Shown here piece by piece: positions 45,889-56,440 of a stretch of 64,000 nt of DNA. Source of the stretch: Mixophyes australis (lineage: Eukaryota > Chordata > Amphibia > Anura > Limnodynastidae); contig JAVHZZ010000003.1 in the NCBI GenBank assembly GCA_036250195.1, positions 330,631,694 through 330,695,693 of the forward strand. The letters are read 5' to 3'. The position numbers were made by a program, and so were the translations under genes. The notes below the pieces were generated by a model. It was not told where the DNA came from and did no database searches. It was given only the letters and a program-made list of their open reading frames with translations. The first letter of the stretch is position 1. Each line of letters begins with the position of its first letter.

Positions 45889-48106
45889 TGTCACGGGCAC
45901 TAGGAGTCTTTACCCAGGGATCACCAGATGGTAGGCTTACCAGAGCAATGTAGATGGTAATAGCGTACTCTGGTAGCTGGGTGATCACGGAACATGAAAT
46001 GATGGCCGATGAGATGCTCAGGAAAGTCTATGACTAGCAACACTGGTAATAATGAGGTAATAATACACAAGGAACTGTATGGACAAGGCACGTGAAGGTA
46101 GTCAGTGGTCTGCGATAGCAAGTTGTACCACTGCTATAGTGAGGAGGAATGTCCAACAGAAACAAGGAGGTGATGAGAGTCAGCGATCTGCGGGTAGCAA
46201 GTTGTACCGCTGTCTGAGTGAAGGAATGGAATCCAAGTGGAGGTATCCGGGTAGTCAGTGGTCTGCGGTAGCAAGTTGTACCACTGCTATGTGAGAGGAT
46301 AATGGAACAGGTGATACCGGAAACAGGGATCAGTGGTCTGACATCAGCAAGTTGTACCACTGAATATATATGTGAGGAGGTGCACAGGGGAAGACTGCAA
46401 CACAGGATATACACAGGCACCTTATACACGATCCACAGTAATATGCACAATATAGATATATATATATATATAAATGACTGAGCAGGTCTGCAATCTAGAA
46501 AGTCTCTTGAAGTAGTCCAGCACAATGATAACACAGTCAATGATAGCAATAGACTCAGCGGATAGCAGACTCCAGAGAGAACCAAACACAGTCCAGCAAG
46601 ATATGCAATACACAGCACAGTCAATGAGAAGTATGCATACCGTGGTTCAGCAGTAGCAGTCAGATGGGAATGCAGCGGTACCTGAGCGGCTGGAGGCCGA
46701 CTGGATAGGAAGTCCCTGGATAGGTGAGGCAGCGGTCTAGCAGGTGCAGAGCACAGGTGAGTAGACCAACAGGGACACGAATCCACAGGAGTCAGCAACA
46801 CGTGGAACTGGACTCAGAAGGGACCCAGGAGAATGGAGATGATCCAGCAGAGGGTAGTAGATGAGATACAAATCCAATGCTGTCAGGAGGGTAGAGACCA
46901 GTGGAACACGTGAAGGCGCGGAGAGCGGATCAGCAGGAGATGGACGATAGCGCTGACCACAGCAGCAGGACTCAGCGGCACACGGAGGTAACCAGTAGCA
47001 ACCACAGGAACCAACAGCGATGGGACACAGGAGTGCAGCGCAGGCCAGGAGCTGTTGATCACGAAGTGTAGCGGATAGTAATGCAAGCGGCAGTCTCGAG
47101 GAAGATACAACAGAGATGAAGTAAGTCTGCAGTGCACAGGGCAGCGGATAGGAATCAGCTGGCAGTCACGATGATGAACACAGGCGAGTTGCAAGCAGGA
47201 GACTGTAGTGCACGGAGGCAGTGGATAGTAATCAGCTGGCAGTCACGATGATGAACACAGGCGAGTTACCAGCAGGAGACTGTAGTGCACGGAGGCAGCG
47301 GATAGGAATCAGCTGGCAGTCACGATGATGAACACAGGCGAGTTGCAAGCAGGAGACTGTAGTGCACGGAGGCAGCGGATAGGAATCAGCTGGCAGTCAC
47401 GATGATGAACACAGGCGAGTTGCAAGCAGGAGACTGTAGTGCACGGAGGCAGCGGATAGGAATCAGCAAACAGACTTGATGAGAAGCAGGTGAGTGAAGT
47501 AAAAGCTGGAGTGCACGGAGGCAGCGGATAGCAATGAGCAAACAGTCACAATGATACAGTTGATGGTAGAAGTGGTATGGGAACCACAGTAGTAGAAGTG
47601 GTTTAGAAGACTGTAGTGCACGGAGGCAGCGGATAGGAATCAGCAAACAGTCACGATGATACAGTTGATGGTAGAAGTGGTATGGGAACCACAGTAGTAG
47701 AAGTGGTTTAGAAGACTGTAGTGCACGGAGGCAGCGGATAGGAATCAGCAAACAGTCACGATGATACAGTTGATGGTAGAAGTGGTATGGGAACCACAGT
47801 AGTAGAAGTGGTTTGGAAACCACAGGGATAGAAGTGGTTTGGAAACCACAGGAATCAGCAGCGCTGAATACACGAGGAATACAGGAACACCTTCAGAGAC
47901 TCATGGGGAATGAGACTCCAAGATCAGGCCACGTGGTGTTGACCACAGGTGCTTAATATAGGGAGTGTTGCCTGATCTGCCAATTGAGTTAAAGGGGTAT
48001 ACACTGAAGTATAGAAAAGGGCTGCGCATGCGCAGACCCTCAGGATGGTGGACGGCCACGGTTCCTAAATGTCCGGGAAGAGGCACTCACGGTCCGGTGA
48101 GTGACA
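45889..48106 (-). repeat. 5' LTR of chromovirus, 2,218 bp
   Basis: Same length and, as far as I can read, same sequence as 39416-41633. On the element strand it carries the active promoter: TATATT at 47955-47960 and the predicted start at 47931. The about 2.04 kb between that start and the PBS is leader sequence with the tandem repeats and stem-loops. Confidence 0.96.
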
Positions 48107-48111
48107 CTGGA
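48107..48111. other. Target-site duplication CTGGA, right
   Basis: Partner of 39411-39415. Sequence resumes the interrupted 543-bp unit with GCATGTTTGGAGGAGG. Confidence 0.97.
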
Positions 48112-49029
48112 GCATGTTTGGAGGAGGTATTGTGGCCCCGGTATCAAATTGGGTACCGGGGCCACCCCACTATGCAGTCCAGATACTTGTTTGGTGGAAT
48201 TCCGACACGTGGAGGGTTTTTAAATTATATTGTGGCCTCGGTACCAAATTGTGTACCGGGGCCACCACACTACGCAGTCAAGATACTTGTTTGGTGGAAT
48301 TCAGACCAGTTGAGGGTTTTATTATTATATTGTGTGGACCACTCTATCTATACCACCACACTACAACTCTATACCACTCTATTTCCTACTTTAATTCTAT
48401 TTAATTCTATTTCCTACTTTAATTCTATTACTAATTAATTACCATAAAGAGGAACAAAAAAAACCAATTTTACCCAAAGTATAATATGACTTAGACTTAC
48501 AAACACTACACTTTAAAGATCGTGCCTTTAAATGAAAAAGTCAGTCTTCATTGCACGACTATGTGCAACAGGGACATTTTTTTGGGTTTACAAAGTCAAA
48601 CAATAACACTACGACCCTGTCTGTCTGGGGTCTGTCAATGACGAATTGTCTGGAGCATGTTTGGAGGAGGTATTGTGGCCCCGGTATCAAATTGGGTACC
48701 GGGGCCACCCCACTATGCAGTCCAGATACTTGTTTGGTGGAATTCCGACACGTGGAGGGTTTTTAAATTATATTGTGGCCTCGGTACCAAATTGTGTACC
48801 GGGGCCACCACACTACGCAGTCAAGATAGATAGATGCGTATTGCGTATCATAGATAAAGTACATTCAGTGGTGTGGGGCAAATTGAAAAATATTCCAAAT
48901 GCACTGACATTATCAAAAACAAGAGGTTGTCACACGCTAAAACTCCAACATGTATATGATGGAGAGGATGGAGGAGCAGCCGTATGTGTAGTGTAATGCA
49001 GATCTGTTGAAGGTTTTTTATATATTTTA

Positions 49030-50250
49030 TTGTGGTGCCCAGTGCCCACTCCTCTACGCAGTCCAGATACATTTATTGGTGCGAATCATAAAAGTTCAGG
49101 GTTTTTAATATATATTGTGGTGACCCACTCCTCTACGCAGTCCAGGTACATTTATTGGTGCGAATCATAAAAGTTCAGGGTTTTTAATAGATATTGTGGT
49201 GACCCACTCCTCTACGCAGTCCAGGTACATTTATTGGTGCGAATCATAAAAGTTCAGGGTTTTTAATAGATATTGTGGTGACCCACTCCTCTACGCAGTC
49301 CAGGTACATTTATTGGTGCGAATCATAAAAGTTCAGGGTTTTTAATATATATTGTGGTGACCCACTCCTCTACGCAGTCCAGGTACAATTATTGGTGCGA
49401 ATCATAAAAGTTCAGGGTTTTTAATAGATATTGTGGTGACCCACTCCTCTACGCAGTCCAGGTACATTTATTGGTGCGAATCATAAAAGTTCAGGGTTTT
49501 TAATAGATATTGTGGTGACCCACTCCTCTACGCAGTCCAGGTACATTTATTGGTGCGAATCATAAAAGTTCAGGGTTTTTAATATATATTGTGGTGACCC
49601 ACTCCTCTACGCAGTCCAGGTACAATTATTGGTGCGAATCATAAAAGTTCAGGGTTTTTAATAGATATTGTGGTGACCCACTCCTCTACGCAGTCCAGGT
49701 ACATTTATTGGTGCGAATCATAAAAGTTCAGGGTTTTTAATAGATATTGTGGTGACCCACTCCTCTACGCAGTCCAGGTACATTTATTGGTGCGAATCAT
49801 AAAAGTTCAGGGTTTTTAATATATATTGTGGTGACCCACTCCTCTACGCAGTCCAGGTACAATTATTGGTGCGAATCATAAAAGTTCAGGGTTTTTAATA
49901 GATATTGTGGTGACCCACTCCTCTACGCAGTCCAGGTACATTTATTGGTGCGAATCATAAAAGTTCAGGGTTTTTAATATATATTGTGGTGACCCACTCC
50001 TCTACGCAGTCCAGGTACAATTATTGGTGCGAATCATAAAAGTTCAGGGTTTTTAAGATATTGTGGTGAGCCACTCCTCTACGCAGTCCAGGTACATTTA
50101 TTGGTGCGAATCATAAAAGTTCAGGGTTTTTAATAGATATTGTGGTGACCCACTCCTCTACGCAGTCCAGGTACAATTATTGATGCGAATCATAAAAGTT
50201 CAGGGTTTTTAATAGATATTGTGGTGACCCACTCCTCTACGCAGTCCAGA
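49030..50250 (+). repeat. 79-bp satellite-like array, about 15 copies, higher-order
   Basis: The unit contains GTGGTGACCCACTCCTC, TACGCAGTCCAGGTAC, TTATTGGTGCGAATC and AAAAGTTCAGGGTTTTTA. Variants with ACAATT instead of ACATTT fall at 49385, 49622, 49859, 50017 and 50173. Spacing is 237, 237, 158 and 156 bp, that is 3, 3, 2 and 2 units. CTACGCAGTCCAG is also shared with the 543-bp unit, so the arrays are distant relatives. Confidence 0.95.
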
Positions 50251-50572
50251 AAGATACCTTGTTGCAACGTTTTGGACTAATAACTATATTGTGAGGTGTT
50301 CAGAATACACTGTAAATTAGTGGAAATGCTTGTTATTGAATGTTATTGAGGTTAATAATAGCCTAGGAGTGAAAATAAGCCCAAAAACTTGATTTTTAAA
50401 CTTTTTATGTTTTTTTCAAAAAAAATCCGAATCCAATACCTTAAATCCGAACCGAGACCTTTCGTCAAGTGTTTTGCGAGACAAATCCGAACCTCAAAAA
50501 TAACGAAAATCCGGATCCAAAACACAAAACACGAGACCTCAAAAGTCGCCGGTGCACATCCCTACTCCAAAG

Positions 50573-50869
50573 TAGGTTAGATGGAGTGTAACCTGGAGGG
50601 GACCAAATACCAGCTATAATTGCTCTTATAGACATTCTCTTTGACACAGATGCAAATAGCTCACTTATCCAGATTGTGTGTGACCTTTGCCTAGTCTTCA
50701 GGGACTTGGAACAGTCTCATCTCATTCTCTTATTCCCATTTGACTTTTTGAGATTCCTTTGTTTACACAGAGGTTGGTAATAATTATTGTTGTTAATTTC
50801 TATAGTGTTGATCATATTATGCTATGCTGTAGAGAATATGTTCATTCACATCAGCCCCCGCCACATTGG
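50573..50869. other. Flank of the hAT element
   Basis: Sequence continuing the pre-insertion locus. Nothing recognised. Confidence 0.5.
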
Positions 50870-51066
50870 AAATTACAATTTAGATTTATACACACACCCA
50901 CACCCATTTAACCTATTTTTTTTTTGAACTGTGGGAGGAAACCCGAGTGCAAGGAGGAAACATGTGCAAACACGGGGACAACATACAAACTCCACACAGA
51001 TAGGGCCCAGTTACGAATCAAACTGAGGATTGCAGAGCTGTGTGGCAGTAATGCTAACTATTGTGC
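50870..51066 (-). mobile_element. V-SINE 5' part
   Basis: On the minus strand it has the tRNA-like head (GTTAGCATTACTGCC, TTTGATTCGTAAC near the B box). It continues into the V-SINE central domain: TCTGTGTGGAGTTTGTATG, CCCCGTGTTTGCACATG, TTTCCTCC and GGGTTTCCTCCCACAGTTC. It is truncated before the LINE-like 3' tail. A (CA)-rich run follows at the break. Confidence 0.85.
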
Positions 51067-51339
51067 CACAATGGTGTCATAGTAGCTGTGCCCTTTAGTG
51101 ACAATGAAAGAAGCAACAAGCTTGAGCAAGAGGGGGGAGTGCACATGTATGGAAGGGAGAAATGTAAAATTTGAAGATATTGGTAAAAATGTCAGTTTGA
51201 GAGCTGAAAGCATGAATGCACAGTTAGGGAATGTGCGCAGGAGTGCTATGTCAGAGAGGAATTGAATGTTTCTTTTAATCCAGGGTTGGAGGACTTGTGG
51301 ATGCATACCCGGCGAAAAGTCAAGATTATTTTATAAGGG

Positions 51340-51612
51340 CATACTTGCCTACATTCAGGCAGTGAAGTCCGGGAGATGCCGGACAGGGAGTGTGACTAGA
51401 CGACGGGAGGGCGAGATTTGAGGTGAATCGCTGCATTTTGGCTCTGCCCCCGTGACAAAACAACATTTTCGCCGCAGGGGGCGGGGTCAAAATGCCGCAA
51501 TTCACTGCGAATTGCGTTATTTCGGCCAGCAAATTGAGGGATGCGAGAGACTTACCTGCTCCCCCGGGAGTCTGGGAGACCGACCTGGATTTCGGGAGAG
51601 TTGGCACGTATG
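51340..51612. mobile_element. TIR MITE family E
   Basis: The ends CATACTTGCCTAC and GTTGGCACGTATG are inverted. The interior has CCGGGAGATGCCGG and the AATTCACTGCGAATTGCG core of the family. No ORF of note. Confidence 0.8.
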
Positions 51613-51694
51613 CATAATTGGAAAAAACATTTAAAAGGATTGGTTCCATATGTTGCAAAACAACGACATTGTGGGAGGCGCATAGCAACTAAGT

Positions 51695-51881
51695 CAGTGG
51701 TTCCCAAACTGTGCCCCTAGGCTCCGTGGGATGCCTCAGTGATCTGACAGGGGTGTCTCGGCCAGAGCCAGTGGTAAGCAAGGCGGAGGACTACTTGGTA
51801 ATTATTTTGGCTTAGGGGTGCCTTGAAAAAATTATGGAAACCCTAAGGGTGCCTTGAACTGAAAAAGTTTGGAATCCACTG
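51695..51881. mobile_element. hAT MITE, 187 bp
   Basis: The termini CAGTGGTTCCCAAACT and AGTTTGGAATCCACTG are inverted. Flanks AACTAAGT (51687-51694) and AGCTAAGT (51882-51889) are a 7/8 match of an 8-bp duplication. CAGTGGTTC is a classical hAT end. Confidence 0.88.
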
Positions 51882-51889
51882 AGCTAAGT

Positions 51890-52538
51890 GAATGAAGCTG
51901 CCAAGGGATCAATAGCATCATGGGGGGTGAGGCTAAATCAAGATGTGTCACTTCTATGTCCATGGCATACATGCCATGGACATGACATATGCATTGAACA
52001 AGGGATGCATAATAATACTTCTGGATGTCAGCAACTCTGAGGCCACTGCCCAGAGTGTACTTATGTAGTGTGTACATTCTGATCCTGGGTCTTTTTGTAG
52101 CCCAGATAAAACTATTTGATTTTAAAGGTCTTTAAATAATTTTGAAGGGACTCCTACTGGGAGTGTCTAAAAGAGATAGAGGAAACAGGCAACAACTTAT
52201 TTTTATGGCAAATCCAAATTATATACTTACTCCAACAATTTATGTCAGATTTGAAGGTCTCAGTCAGAGGGGTATGTTGATCACAAATAGACCCTCATAA
52301 TGTTTAGATTTTTCAAACGTATTTAAGTTTAGTTAGCTATCATTTGAAATTAAGGTTAATTTTGAGGAGTTTTTTGAGTGGTGCAGGGATAATAAGATCT
52401 GGAACCTCAGATTAATCCAGATTGATTTTGTACACTGAAAGAGAGCCATAGGCCTGAATTTCAGACAGGAGGATGGAAAATGGCATCATTAGGCTTGAAA
52501 AAGGGAGGACTATATCATATGTATACAATAATATAGAC
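51890..52538. other. Unannotated stretch
   Basis: No gene and no recognised repeat. Some ATGCATTG/CATGGCATACATGCCATG palindromic words at 51960-51980. Confidence 0.45.
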
Positions 52539-53085
52539 TAGTGATGGGCAAACATTTTCAGGAGTGGGCCAAATAAAAAAGAAAAACTTTAGGCGGGCCA
52601 ATATAATTTATTAAAAAACTCACATATCGAAATATATAATACAAAATTTTTGAATGGGACGGGAGGGTGTTATATAGCAGTGTTACCTCTATAAGTGCAG
52701 CGATCGTACAGACACAGCACTTATTTCAGCAGGTTGTTGCAGATCCGTCTTTCTGGTGAGCCACTAACTGACAACACAGCAGCCAATCGAAATCCGCCTT
52801 AGTATGTGGCCCTGCCCATCTCTTCTCACATGACTTTCAGCCATTAGGGGACGGGCAGGTGTTTGAGTGATTAACATACGAAGTGTCCTTTTAGGAAGGA
52901 GGATGAAGTGTTATGGAGGAAATAGCTGGGAAGGCATAAAAATGAAGGTTCTGAGTTCTGACACACAGGGTCGTCCCTAATAATTTTATGCACATTTTTA
53001 TGAAATTTTTTAAAATAGTGGCGGGCCGGATAGAACCTCTAAGTGGGCCTGATCTGGCCCGCGGGCCGTAGTTTGTCCATCACTG
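52539..53085. mobile_element. hAT MITE, 547 bp
   Basis: The left end TAGTGATGGGCAAAC and right end GTTTGTCCATCACTG are inverted, with GTGGGCC and GGCCCGCGGGCC just inside. Flanks ATATAGAC and TCTTAGAC share 5 of 8 bases, consistent with a decayed 8-bp duplication. Non-coding. Confidence 0.8.
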
Positions 53086-53093
53086 TCTTAGAC

Positions 53094-53878
53094 TATTGGG
53101 ATTCTGTTTTTATCCCTGCACAAGCCCAAATTGACAGTGGTAATTGCAGAGGATTATGATATAGAGTAAAGATCCCATTTAGGAAATTGTAAAATGCCTT
53201 CTTGGCATCTAAGTTAAGAACTAGAGTAAATTAATTAAATCTATGGTTCTGTTAATAATATGTCATAGCTTCTTGAGTGTCAATGGCGTCAGATGAGCAA
53301 AAAGCTGCAGATTCTCCCCCTGAAACATGTTTAACTGTTTGTTACTCACGGCTGCCAATATTTAATCTTTGACCGAGTAATAAAGCAGATGGACAATATC
53401 TCTTGTGTTGATTAATCAGCATCTGAGGGTCTGATTGGCAAAGTTGAAAAATATGTTAGGTCACTTTGAATTTTTCTATCACCGCCTGCAATTCTGATTG
53501 GAACATAAACTTGATGTCTTAGGAGATCATCATGAGCTTCACACTTGAGATAGACAGCTCTTCTGAATGAAGGTCTTCTGATGGTGTGCCATGTGCGGCC
53601 AAGGAGTGGTAAAGCAAAATGTCTGGAAGAGGGTCTACAACAGGTTGTGAGGAACCAGATTTAATTCACATACTGCTGCCCTAGATGGGAGTACAACTGT
53701 AATAAAGTTGTATAAAAATAATGTGGAAGGTGACGAGGTAACAGTCCGTAGATGCTATCATAATAACATGGGCACAGTGAGGCTAGACAAAAGGTCTCAC
53801 TTGATCAGCCTCTTTGCTTACAGATAGCGTAGATGAGCTAGGGGGTCCAAAAGATAGGGACTCAAACCATACCTAACT
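53094..53878. other. Unannotated stretch
   Basis: No gene or clear repeat. Unmatched AT-rich DNA. Confidence 0.5.
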
Positions 53879-53886
53879 GAGCTAGG

Positions 53887-54051
53887 CAGTGCCGTAACTA
53901 GACATTTTTTAGTGCCCTGGGCGAGACAGGGCACTGGTGCCCCCCATCTAAGTGGGAGTGACATTTGCCAAGTGGGTGCGGCCAACCTAATGTGGGGGTG
54001 TGGCTAGCATTTTACTGAAAGAATTCTGTTACACATATTTGCAGATGCATG

Positions 54052-54082
<31 letters not shown>

Positions 54083-55303
54083 ATATATATAATAATGATA
54101 AGACTGGAATTGTTCTTAACAATCCTAGTCAGTCAGTGTTCCTCTTCATTGATAGACAGCACTTGCAGGCTCCTAAAAGCAAAGCCACAATTCTCAAGTT
54201 ATGCAGCGTCTGCCACAGGAACAGCTCACCCATTGGGCGGTTGGCACCATTGAGGATCACCTCCACCCTTACATGCCCGAATAAGATTGTGACCAGTCAA
54301 ACTGTGAAGATCAGATATTAGTGGCAATTTATTTTTCTTCTCCAGATTCCAGAAGAATATGGACTCATGCTCAGAACACTTGTATGTTGTGAACCTTCAT
54401 GCTGGATTTTTTTTTACTTTTTTTTTTTTTTTTTACTTTTCCATTATTATGTATCTGGACTTTTTTATTTTATTTTATTATTTTTTTCTGCATGGACTTT
54501 GTGAAAAAGAGAGGATGTTCTGCAACATCTTTGCTTTAGTCTCGTAAAATGTGAAATGATGGGACTGTGGCGCACTGAATCAAATGTATCAAAGTACAAG
54601 GTATTATTTGTTTTGGTGGCCTTCCCATTTGCACTGGTCATGTCCCCTAACAAAGTTTAGAGAGTTAGACTACAGTTTTGAGGGTGAAACATGAATGTAA
54701 CAGGTATAGAAGCTTCACTGCTTTACCAAACTATGAAAGCACCATCTGAATCGCTTCAATGAAGCAAGGATTTGTTGCAGTAAAATGAAGGCTGGCTTTG
54801 GACAGATATAGGAAAATAAATCCTGTTTATTCAGTATTTTCTTTCATATCTTAGTTCATTGCAGAGATGAGACAAAGTGTACAGACACTTAAAATTTTTG
54901 ATCTCTTCTCCCAGTTGCTGCATACCTGTCTGCATTTCCCACTGTGGGTGCATTGACATTTATATAGCCTAGCAGACTGCAGTAGCTATATTAAATATTA
55001 TAAGTCAAGTACTTTGGCACTGTGGAAACCATATCTTTTAGATAGAGGAATTGAGACAGAAAGCTGCTGGGGATTGATACAGTTATGACTTTTTGTAAAA
55101 TAAAGTAATACTCGTGCTGGGTTCTATAAAGAAAGTTGAAGGAGAGCGAGAGAGAGAGAGAGAAAGAGTGAGAGAGACTTTTACTTCCACTGCAAAAGTT
55201 AAGGGATGAAATGTACAGAGGCAGGTAGCGGCCGGCTGCTGTGCCCCCTTGGGCTTGTGCCCTGGCCGACGGCACCGCCCGCACATGCCTTGTTACGGCT
55301 CTG
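53887..55303. mobile_element. Non-autonomous hAT element, 1,417 bp
   Basis: The left end CAGTGCCGTAACTAGAC and right end, read on the other strand, CAGAGCCGTAACAAGGC are inverted. Flanks GAGCTAGG (53879-53886) and GAGCTACG (55304-55311) match at 7 of 8. Subterminal GCCCTGGGCGAGACAGGGC and a GGGCTTGTGCCCTGGCC echo each other. The interior holds TA repeats (54055-54090), T-runs (54408-54435) and a GA run (55147-55170), but no transposase is recognisable. Confidence 0.85.
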
Positions 55304-55311
55304 GAGCTACG

Positions 55312-55702
55312 CACCATCTGTTAGTTATAGTAACCAGAGGATGTGACTAAGGTAACCAGGCCTGGAGGTGAAAAGAGTGGTGATGGGGGAACTGCGAGGT
55401 GTAACAGAGTGTTTATATGAATTATTTAGGGGGCTGTATGCCTGTGTTTACACCAGACAAATACTTTCTCTATTCCCCAATACAAACTTAATCATTGGTA
55501 CAAAATTTTGCTATAACTTACAGCAATATAGATGAGCAATGCCAGAAATTAAGCAGTTAGTAAACATATATGGTAAACACATTTAACACACATATACAAC
55601 GGCTGCTGTTGTCCAGAAGAGCAGCTACTTGGTTGTTCCAGAAAAAGGCTCCTGCATTTCAGATTTACAATGTACTCAGGATGGGGGGCACTGTTTCAAG
55701 TA
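55312..55702. other. Unannotated spacer
   Basis: AT-rich DNA between two hAT elements, with no recognisable feature. Confidence 0.5.
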
Positions 55703-55710
55703 GGTGGACC

Positions 55711-56204
55711 CAGGGCCGCCATCAGGGGGGTACGGGGTGTACTGTTGTACCGGGCCCGGGCTCACCAGGGGGCCCGGCGGTGGCGCAACACAAACTTACC
55801 AGGGGGCCCACTGTCTTCCAGTCTCAGTTGGTCTCCACTGCGTCTCCGCTGGTCTCTGCTGCTCTCCGCTGGTCTGCGCTGCTCTCCGCTGCTGTCTGTT
55901 GCTGTCTGCAGCCTGGCTGTCAGCGTGACAGCCAGACAGCAGAATGCGATCGCAGGGGTGGAGAAATCATTCCCCTGCGATCATCATGTGATCTTCCCTT
56001 CTCACTGATTTTGTAGTGTGACCTGACGTCACACCACTGTTCCCGCGAAGAAGGAGCAGCGAGCAGCAGCTGCAACATCTCAAACTGTAAGTATATTTTA
56101 AAGGTTTTCTTTTCAGTTTTTTCTGTTTGGGGGGCCTTATAAGGAGGGGGGGGGGTGGCCCGCGTCATTTGTACTGGGCCCCATGATTTCTGATGGTGGC
56201 CCTG
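55711..56204. mobile_element. hAT MITE, 494 bp
   Basis: The ends CAGGGCCGCCATCAG and CTGATGGTGGCCCTG are inverted. Flanks GGTGGACC (55703-55710) and GGTAGACC (56205-56212) match at 7 of 8. A GTACGGGGTGTAC stretch and a CTGGTCTCCGCTG-type short repeat lie inside (55835-55900). The overlapping 75-148-codon frames follow this repeat and are not genes. Confidence 0.88.
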
Positions 56205-56309
56205 GGTAGACCCAACTAGAAATGGGGGAGGGCTGTAATCAAAGAGCACACACATACTTTACCCACCACCAGCTACAATTGCTATTCTTGTGTATCAAGT
56301 ATTCCTCAC

Positions 56310-56440
56310 ACCTTTTAGATTGTAAGCTCATTTGGGCAGGGCCATCTTTGCCCTTTTCATTGTATGTTATTTATTTGCATCATGATCTGTAATATGTTTG
56401 TGCTTTATGAATAAAGGATAATTAATAATAATAATTAAGG
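56310..56440 (+). mobile_element. L2-type LINE 3' tail fragment
   Basis: TTTTAGATTGTAAGCTCATT and GGGCAGGGCC are followed by TTTGTGCTTTATGAATAAAGG and then AATAATAATAATT. This is an L2-type terminal sequence (TGTAAGCTC...GGGCAGGG...AATAAA, TAA tail). Only the last about 130 bp are present. Confidence 0.75.

Larger units (their letters stand above)
39416..48106 (-). mobile_element. Tf1/sushi-type chromovirus (Ty3/gypsy), 8,691 bp
   Basis: This is an LTR retrotransposon read on the minus strand with a perfect 5-bp duplication CTGGA. Order: 5' LTR (45889-48106), self-complementary PBS (45875-45886), gag (from 45875), slippery heptamer (44955-44961), PR-RT-RNase H-IN (to 41971), chromodomain (41567-41974), polypurine tract (41637-41647) and 3' LTR (39416-41633). 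The two LTRs are both 2,218 bp and I see no difference between them, so the insertion is recent. The only lesion I find in coding sequence is one frameshift in the integrase C-terminus. The chromodomain, self-priming signal, CCHC gag and -1 frameshift place it with the Tf1/sushi group. Confidence 0.96.
38341..48830 (+). repeat. 543-bp tandem array, 3.3 units, split by chromovirus
   Basis: Units start at GGAGGTATTGTG: 38341-38883, 38884-39415 continuing at 48112-48122, 48123-48665, and a truncated one from 48666. Removing the retroelement restores exactly 543 bp for the split unit. Units differ by only a few substitutions. Each contains two hairpins with 14-bp stems (GTGGCCCCGGTACC / GGTACCGGGGCCAC), each followed by a GATACTTGTTTGGTGGAATT word. 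Confidence 0.95.
35182..50564 (+). mobile_element. 15.4-kb hAT element hosting arrays and a chromovirus
   Basis: The ends TAGGGATGAGCGCAC and, on the other strand, TAGGGATGTGCACCG are flanked by a perfect 8-bp duplication CTCCAAAG (35174-35181 and 50565-50572). In order it has a subterminal hairpin with CTCGGATT/AATCCGAG, a TATA-like promoter (35341), a 15-bp repeat, a 294-bp array, the transposase N-terminal ORF (37073), a 543-bp array, a 79-bp array (49030-50250) and the 3' end. Without the 8,691-bp retroelement and its 5-bp duplication it is 6,687 bp. The catalytic and C-terminal transposase parts are absent, so it must have been mobilised in trans (inference). The family is also represented at 2559-3085 and 28953-31966. 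Confidence 0.92.
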
